The notes beneath the pieces are model-generated. The model saw only the letters and a program-made list of their open reading frames with translations, did not search any database and was not told where the DNA came from. From contig JAIYAJ010000588.1 in assembly GCA_027489105.1 (NCBI GenBank), positions 1-11,886 on the forward strand: 11,886 nt of DNA, given 5' to 3'. The position numbers and the translations under genes are program-made. The DNA comes from Zymomonas sp. GTDB taxonomy: Bacteria; Pseudomonadota; Alphaproteobacteria; Sphingomonadales; Sphingomonadaceae. This document shows, piece after piece, positions 8,083-11,886 of the stretch (its first letter is position 1; every line of letters begins with the position of its first letter).

Positions 8083-9348
8083 ACAGTCGTCGAACGCATT
8101 ATTGAAATTCAGGAGCGCGGGCAGCGTTTCTTTCCGCGCCGCGACCTCGTTGATCCACAGGGTCGTTCACTTATCCTTCCCGAAACCCGCGACCTAGGTG
8201 CCATCGAGGTGACTGATGTTTCGGATGGTGCCCGCCTTATGGCATTGGGATTGATCGGCTACTTACCGCTCACATCTTCGATTACGCTCAATATCGTCCC
8301 CAAGTTTCCTATTCAAAACCTCTGGTTGATGCTCGAAATTGGCGGAGAGAATTATCGGAATATCCTGCCGACCATCCGCCGTTATCAAACCAGCGCCAAC
8401 CCGGCGCCCATCCAGATGCTCGTGCGGAGCTTCTGTCACTACCTGCGACAAGCAGTTGCAGCGGGTTTTGAGCGGACATACTATCCGCGCCAACAATCGG
8501 GCTATTACAAGCCGCGCGTTGAGTTCGGCCGCACGATCAACCAATTCATTTCGCGTGGTAATCCCGTCAACGCGGTATCGAGCGTGTTCGAATTCGGACT
8601 CGATAGCCCGGTCAATCAGGTCATCAAAGCGGCGTGCCTCCGTTTTGCCCGCCTACTTCCCATTGGCGATACATGGAATGATGAGCGTCGCCTTATCCGT
8701 TACGCTCTCGAAACCCTTCAGCGGGTCGAAGCTCGTGAGCCCACTACGCTGAACTTCGACCTCGAGGCGGCTGTTTCGCGGAGACTCCGACCCCAGTATG
8801 GGGGAATGCTGCGCATCTACCATCTCTTGCTGACGGGCGGCGGCATATCTTTCACCTTTGAACCAGGCGGCAAGGAACTCCCGTCATTCCTCTTCAATCT
8901 CGATGATATTTTTGAGCGATTTGTCCGGCAGGCTTTCGTTTCCGGCTTTCGGGAGCATGGCATTAGCGTGCTGGATGGTAACAAGCATCAAGGGCGGTTG
9001 TTCGAGGATAGCAAGGTCTATCCGACAAAGTCAGACATCATCTTTCGTCGCTCGAAACGTGAAGTCTTGGGTATTGGCGAAGTTAAATATAAGCCGAAAC
9101 TAAAGGAAGCCGATCGCTATCAAATCATCAGCCACGCGACTGCTGCAAAAGCTCCCTTCGGTATTTTATTCACGCCCGCAAATGCAGGGGAAAGCCAGCG
9201 GCTGGAACGCCTCGGCCGCATGGCGACGGGAGCGGAATTCTACCATTACCGGGTTAATATTCAGGGCGATATTCAAGCTTCCATTGACCAGATGATTCGC
9301 GAGGTTTCGGCCCTTCTACCGGCAGCCGCGCCACCATCAGCTATCTAG
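8080..9348 (+). CDS. McrC-like PD-(D/E)xK endonuclease subunit
   Basis: This 422-residue protein should be the nuclease subunit that binds the McrB-like ring and cuts DNA after translocation. The N-terminal half (about 1-230) contains the family's YLPLTSSITLNIVPKF stretch (61-76), a helical domain, and YYKPRVEFGRTI (142-153), resembling the McrC G-x-hydrophobic-x-G-R-L-like segment that contacts the motor. The C-terminal nuclease core reads IFERFVR (277-283, Glu279), then SDII with Asp319, then GEVKYK with Glu334 and Lys336, the D-x(14)-ExK active site, and DRYQIISHA (345-353), the counterpart of the McrC D-x-YQ-hydrophobic helix. All catalytic residues are present and the length is near normal. 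It is translated from a TTG start behind a strong GGGAGG site. Confidence 0.88.
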   Translation: MTVVERIIEIQERGQRFFPRRDLVDPQGRSLILPETRDLGAIEVTDVSDGARLMALGLIGYLPLTSSITLNIVPKFPIQNLWLMLEIGGENYRNILPTIRRYQTSANPAPIQMLVRSFCHYLRQAVAAGFERTYYPRQQSGYYKPRVEFGRTINQFISRGNPVNAVSSVFEFGLDSPVNQVIKAACLRFARLLPIGDTWNDERRLIRYALETLQRVEAREPTTLNFDLEAAVSRRLRPQYGGMLRIYHLLLTGGGISFTFEPGGKELPSFLFNLDDIFERFVRQAFVSGFREHGISVLDGNKHQGRLFEDSKVYPTKSDIIFRRSKREVLGIGEVKYKPKLKEADRYQIISHATAAKAPFGILFTPANAGESQRLERLGRMATGAEFYHYRVNIQGDIQASIDQMIREVSALLPAAAPPSAI

Positions 9349-9553
9349 CCACCGGCTCGGAGCAACCTCGTCGGGATAAAACGCCGCGTGGTTCGCAAGG
9401 AAAGGTTTGGTAATATCCCTTTCGCCAACAGTTGCGGCCCAACTGCTGCTGACGTGCTCCCGTGATTGTTACCAGTCAGAGGTAGAGTCTCGCTCCTTGT
9501 TTATCCGACAACATTCTCTGGACCACCCCGGGTTAGAGTTTCCCGGGATCAGA

Positions 9554-9637
9554 TCACTCGTCATCCCGAATAAAATGGGTCTTTCCGGACGCGACCAAGG
9601 CATCCACAGCTCTTTTTGTAAGCTTCGCTGATACCAT
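9554..9637 (-). pseudogene. int: N-terminal remnant of a tyrosine (P4-type) integrase
   Basis: On the minus strand an ATG at 9637-9635, preceded by a GAGG ribosome binding sequence five bases upstream (9646-9643), opens a 27-codon frame that stops at TGA 9556-9554. Its product contains KLTKRAVDAL followed by a GK..F..DDE pattern, the characteristic start of island tyrosine integrases, where the next residues should be L-x-G-F-G-hydrophobic-R. The match ends at DDE, and none of the core-binding or catalytic domain (R..H-x-x-R..Y) is found in the following 205 bp. Orientation and position, starting 140 bp from attR and pointing into the island, are those of a normal integrase. I read it as the integrase that inserted this island, later deleted. 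The short length is the main uncertainty. Confidence 0.7.
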
Positions 9638-9650
9638 CTCAACCTCAAAA

Positions 9651-9707
9651 TACCCACCGTGTACCCACGGAAGAAGCAGCGCAAAGAAACGTGAAGAATG
9701 TGAAGAA
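9651..9707. repeat. Candidate integrase arm-type direct repeats
   Basis: TACCCAC occurs at 9651-9657 and 9662-9668, one helical turn (11 bp) apart, and GTGAAGAA occurs at 9691-9698 and 9700-9707. They lie between the integrase remnant's start and the right attachment repeat, exactly where arm-type integrase or excisionase sites are expected in such elements. The assignment is by position and spacing only. Confidence 0.45.
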
Positions 9708-9776
9708 GGCAAGAGCCCAAATTTTCTAACCATTTTTGAGCTAGAGGAAGCGCGAAAAATTGGTAGAAAGCGTTCG

Positions 9777-9829
9777 GCAGCTGACTCTTAATCAGCGGGT
9801 CCTAGGTTCGAGCCCTAGTGCGTCCACCA
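9777..9829 (+). pseudogene. Displaced 3' fragment of tRNA-Lys
   Basis: These 53 bases are identical to nucleotides 24-76 of the tRNA-Lys gene, from the end of the D stem through the anticodon arm, T arm, acceptor 3' strand and CCA. The 5' acceptor strand and the D arm are missing, so it cannot make a tRNA. It is the chromosomal 3' end displaced by island insertion. Confidence 0.9.
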
Positions 9830-9870
9830 TTCCCTTCCCAAGAATGATAACACCGGTCCGGCGAGGTCAG
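9777..9870 (+). repeat. Right attachment-site repeat (attR)
   Basis: This is the second copy of the 94-bp direct repeat (93 of 94 bases equal to 5040-5133; A9850 replaces T). It holds the tRNA fragment plus 41 bp of the original sequence downstream of the tRNA. It ends two bases before the metallophosphoesterase ATG and supplies that gene's GAGG ribosome binding site (9863-9866). Confidence 0.93.
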
Positions 9871-9872
9871 AA

Positions 9873-10802
9873 ATGCCGACGCAAAGGTGGCGATCCCTCT
9901 GGAAGAGGGTAGCGAGCATTCTGTTCGCAGCCACCCTTGTTCTCGGCCTGCTCGTCGGCCGTTCCTACTGGAACGCGCTGGCCGATCCCATCGTCCGCCA
10001 TACCGAGGTCGCCCTGTTGCCGGCCGACAGCCCTGACGAGCGGCTCCGCCTGCTGCTGATCTCCGACATTCATGTGGCCGGGCCAGACATGCCTCCGTCC
10101 CGCCTCGCTCGGATCGTAGAGCAGGCGAACGCCCTGCGGCCCGATGCCGTGCTGATCGCGGGAGATCTGGTCAGCGACAAGAGCGTTTCCACGCGACGCT
10201 ATTCGCTGGCTGAGGCGGTCGCTCCGCTTCGAAAACTGAGAAGTCGCTTCGGGACATTTGCCGTGCTGGGCAATCACGATCACTGGCGCGACGCCGCAAT
10301 CGCGCGGGTGGCTTTGGCGAGGATCGGCGTCACCGTGCTGGACAATAGCGCCGTTCGTGCAGGCCCTTTGGCTATCGGAGGCCTGGATGATGCCTTCACG
10401 CATCATGACGATCTCGACGCGACGCTGGGCGCCATGACCAAGCTTGGCGGGGCGCCGATCCTGCTCAGCCACAGCCCGGACCCCTTCCCCACCCTTCCGG
10501 ACGGCGTGGAACTCATGCTTGCGGGACATACCCATTGCGGTCAGATCAGACTGCCCGTCATGGGCGCCCTGTCCACCATGTCCGCCTATGGCGACAGATA
10601 TGCGTGCGGTGTGGTCGTCGAAGGCGGCAAGACACTGGTGGTCGGAGCGGGGCTAGGGACCAGCCTGCTCCCGCTCCGCTTTGGCGCTCCACCCGATATG
10701 TGGGTCATCACCGTCAGCAAATCGAATCTGTCGGGGCCGGACACTGGAGCCCGCTCTAGAACTCCGCGAACAGCCGTCCCAGGCCCTCGATCCGGTCGGT
10801 GA
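9873..10802 (+). CDS. Membrane-anchored metallophosphoesterase (YkuE/YaeI-like)
   Basis: This 309-residue protein belongs to the calcineurin-like phosphoesterases; its substrate cannot be read from sequence. A basic N-terminus and one membrane segment (about residues 13-30) suggest anchoring in the inner membrane. The two-metal site is complete: SDIH (Asp65, His67), GDL (Asp98), GNHD (Asn134, His135), LSHSPD (His200) and AGHTHCGQ (His219, His221). This set, with the HTHCGQ form and the ~270-residue core, is that of YkuE/YaeI; some relatives hydrolyse UDP-diacylglucosamine in lipid A synthesis, which is only a possibility here. The ATG at 9873 has GAGG six bases upstream, within the attR repeat. 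The last ~24 residues are Arg/Pro/Gly rich and extend past the conserved end, overlapping the opposite-strand gene by 47 bp. Confidence 0.88.
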   Translation: MPTQRWRSLWKRVASILFAATLVLGLLVGRSYWNALADPIVRHTEVALLPADSPDERLRLLLISDIHVAGPDMPPSRLARIVEQANALRPDAVLIAGDLVSDKSVSTRRYSLAEAVAPLRKLRSRFGTFAVLGNHDHWRDAAIARVALARIGVTVLDNSAVRAGPLAIGGLDDAFTHHDDLDATLGAMTKLGGAPILLSHSPDPFPTLPDGVELMLAGHTHCGQIRLPVMGALSTMSAYGDRYACGVVVEGGKTLVVGAGLGTSLLPLRFGAPPDMWVITVSKSNLSGPDTGARSRTPRTAVPGPRSGR

Positions 10803-11502
10803 TGCCCAGCGTCCGCAGCGCGTGCCAGTAGGTCGCGCTGTTGATCGCGATTACGGGCTTGTCGAGCTTCGCTTCATATTCTGCGGCGAGGCTCACCATC
10901 GACAAATTGGTTCCGACCTGGACGATCGCATCGACGTCGGGGCCATCGAGATGATCGATCACCTCACGCAACCGTTGCGGGGTGACCTTGGCGATGTCGG
11001 TCCAGCGCTTGCACAGCAACGGAACGTCGCGGACCACCGAAAAGCCCGACTCTCCGAGGAAGCGGCGCACTTCGGCATTGGCGACCGGATAATAGGGCGA
11101 GACGAAGCTGACCCTCTTCACATTGCCATAGGCATGGAGCGCCGCAGCGATCGATTCCGAGCCGGTCGATGCACCGACTCCCGCCAGAGTCTCGACCTCG
11201 GCCTTGAACTTCCGGCCGCCCTCGACGCCACCGTAAAAGGTGATCGCGGACATGCCGAGAACGAGATATTCGGGCCGCAAGGTCATGACCGAGCGTACGG
11301 CGTCCATGGTGTTCTCGGCGATCGCGGTGGTGCCGGCAATGAAGTCCTCGTTCGACAGCGCGACGGGATCCTCCACGAAGATTCGGGAGAAATGGTTCGT
11401 CACGCCGGCGGGGCGCATCCGCTCCATGTCGGGCTGGACGGTGGTGTTGGTGGAAGGGGCGATCACGCCGAGACAGGCACGGTATCCCTGAACGTCGACC
11501 AT
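10756..11502 (-). CDS. Asp/Glu racemase-superfamily protein, arylmalonate decarboxylase/maleate isomerase-like
   Basis: The 248-residue protein has the pseudo-symmetric fold of arylmalonate decarboxylase, maleate cis-trans isomerase and Asp/Glu racemases. Recognisable segments are LGVIAPSTNTTVQPD (11-25), VLGMSAITFYGG (81-92, aligning by eye with the GTSLSFYRG oxyanion loop of arylmalonate decarboxylase), DAIVQVGTNLS (191-201), VIAINSATYWHALRTLGI (217-234) and the terminal GRLF. The catalytic cysteine of the second half (LLSCGGL in the decarboxylase) is replaced by Gly197 in VQVGTNL, and no cysteine lies in the first-half loop; the only cysteines are Cys10 and Cys164. So the fold is clear but the reaction is not. 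It is transcribed leftward, 62 bp after an FAD monooxygenase gene, which suggests a role in catabolism of an aromatic or dicarboxylic compound. A GGAGAA lies upstream of the ATG. Confidence 0.8.
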   Translation of the reverse strand: MVDVQGYRACLGVIAPSTNTTVQPDMERMRPAGVTNHFSRIFVEDPVALSNEDFIAGTTAIAENTMDAVRSVMTLRPEYLVLGMSAITFYGGVEGGRKFKAEVETLAGVGASTGSESIAAALHAYGNVKRVSFVSPYYPVANAEVRRFLGESGFSVVRDVPLLCKRWTDIAKVTPQRLREVIDHLDGPDVDAIVQVGTNLSMVSLAAEYEAKLDKPVIAINSATYWHALRTLGITDRIEGLGRLFAEF

Positions 11503-11524
11503 TTTTGGGTGTTCTCCGGTGAAA

Positions 11525-11557
11525 CGGGCGCAGCAAGCCCCTCCGCTGCTGCGCCCG
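11525..11557 (-). terminator. Strong intergenic hairpin between the monooxygenase and racemase-fold genes
   Basis: CGGGCGCAGCA (11525-11535) and TGCTGCGCCCG (11547-11557) form a perfect 11-bp, GC-rich stem with an 11-base loop. It starts 7 bases after the monooxygenase stop codon on the minus strand. Only TTTC follows it in the direction of transcription, so it may be a weak or partial terminator, or an RNA-stabilising/processing hairpin that lowers expression of the downstream gene relative to the upstream one. Confidence 0.55.
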
Positions 11558-11564
11558 GTGTTGC

Positions 11565-11886
11565 TCAGTTGATCGCAGCCGCCTGGGCGAGGCTGTCGAA
11601 CATCGCTTGCCGCATCAGATAGTTACGGCGGGTTTCGTCATTCTGCTTGATACCCAGCATCTTGAGACGGCGCGCTTCATGGGCTTCGTCCTGGCCGCTC
11701 TTGATGAAGGCCATGTTTTCCTTGGTCTGCATCTGGGTGAAGCTGTGCGTCACTTCGCGCCGCTGACGATCATAGAGTGCGAGATTGGTGTCGAGCTCCG
11801 CCTTGCCCCTCAGCACCGGCTCGATCTTCTCGAACAGGTTGAAGGCATCATGGACGCCCGAATTCATGCCGAAGCTGCCGAGCGGA
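11565..11886 (-). CDS. FAD-dependent aromatic-ring monooxygenase, C-terminal part
   Basis: These are the last 106 residues of a group A flavoprotein hydroxylase; the gene begins beyond the window's right edge, and the frame is open to it. The visible segment starts with PLGSFGMNSGVHDAFNLFEK, the third FAD-contacting motif of the p-hydroxybenzoate hydroxylase/MhpA family (P-x-G-G-x-G-M-N-x-G-x-x-D-A-x-N-L), here with Ser in place of the second Gly. It continues with the usual helix ending in LYDRQRREV. The rest is a helical tail of about 60 residues with no thioredoxin-like extension. Such enzymes use NAD(P)H and oxygen to hydroxylate phenolic or related ring compounds; the substrate cannot be told. 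It probably forms a leftward transcription unit with the racemase-fold gene. Confidence 0.87.
   Translation of the reverse strand, partial: PLGSFGMNSGVHDAFNLFEKIEPVLRGKAELDTNLALYDRQRREVTHSFTQMQTKENMAFIKSGQDEAHEARRLKMLGIKQNDETRRNYLMRQAMFDSLAQAAAIN

Larger units (their letters stand above)
9349..9776. other. Right end of the island: non-coding remainder with integrase remnant
   Basis: The 428 bases between the nuclease gene and the right repeat hold no intact gene. From left to right: about 200 bp without recognisable content, including a CCCGGG-N9-CCCGGG pair (9527-9547); the 27-codon integrase remnant on the minus strand (9554-9637); its leader with two TACCCAC and two GTGAAGAA direct repeats; and a stretch at 9749-9770 resembling the region upstream of tRNA-Lys. 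The first part is probably where the body of the integrase gene was deleted. No clear terminator follows the nuclease gene. Confidence 0.65.

Noticed and set aside
6494..9348. Simple labelling of the motor and nuclease as modification-dependent McrBC (type IV)
   Set aside because: The tight linkage and same-frame coupling to a methyltransferase argue for a protected-site (LlaJI-like) restriction-modification system instead, although methylation-dependence cannot be excluded from sequence.
9527..9547. CCCGGG-N9-CCCGGG as a terminator for the nuclease gene
   Set aside because: Only a 6-bp stem made of two self-palindromes, 180 bp after the stop codon and without a T run; not enough for a terminator call.
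9407..9631. Possible 74-residue plus-strand gene in the right end of the island
   Set aside because: No ribosome binding site, no recognisable sequence, and it overlaps the better supported integrase remnant on the other strand.
9469..9720. Possible 83-residue minus-strand gene, and a further open stretch after its stop down to 9350
   Set aside because: It reads through the integrase leader repeats in another frame, has no plausible start or known motif, and looks like chance in degraded DNA.

Overview
The window looks like chromosome of a high-GC alphaproteobacterium, most likely a sphingomonad (inferred from the style of the MreC/PBP2/RodA proteins and the base composition; no species claim). 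It has three parts.

1-4837 is the end of the rod-shape (elongasome) operon: the 3' end of mreB, then mreC, mreD, mrdA (PBP2) and rodA. The last four are joined by ATGA stop/start overlaps, so they are almost certainly co-transcribed and translationally coupled. Together they build the lateral-wall peptidoglycan machine: MreB filament, MreC/MreD activators, RodA glycosyltransferase and PBP2 transpeptidase.

4838-9870 is a tRNA-Lys(CTT) gene with a small genomic island in its 3' end. A 94-bp direct repeat (5040-5133 and 9777-9870, one mismatch) marks the two ends. The left copy completes the intact tRNA. The right copy is a displaced tRNA fragment that runs up to the ribosome binding site of the next chromosomal gene. 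The 4.7-kb island is visibly poorer in G+C than its flanks and carries one gene cassette: a beta-class DNA methyltransferase with a TSPPY motif, a McrB-like AAA+ motor and a McrC-like PD-(D/E)xK nuclease. This resembles the LlaJI/BsuMI style of restriction-modification, where a McrBC-type complex is held off by a cognate methyltransferase, more than classical modification-dependent McrBC. Next to the right end, on the minus strand, is the first 27 codons of a tyrosine integrase, with its ribosome binding site and candidate arm-site repeats, ending in a stop. The island seems to have lost its own integrase and is probably fixed unless helped in trans.

9873-11886 returns to chromosome: a membrane-anchored metallophosphoesterase (+), then two leftward genes, an Asp/Glu racemase/arylmalonate decarboxylase-fold protein lacking the usual catalytic cysteines and the C-terminal end of an FAD monooxygenase, separated by a strong hairpin.
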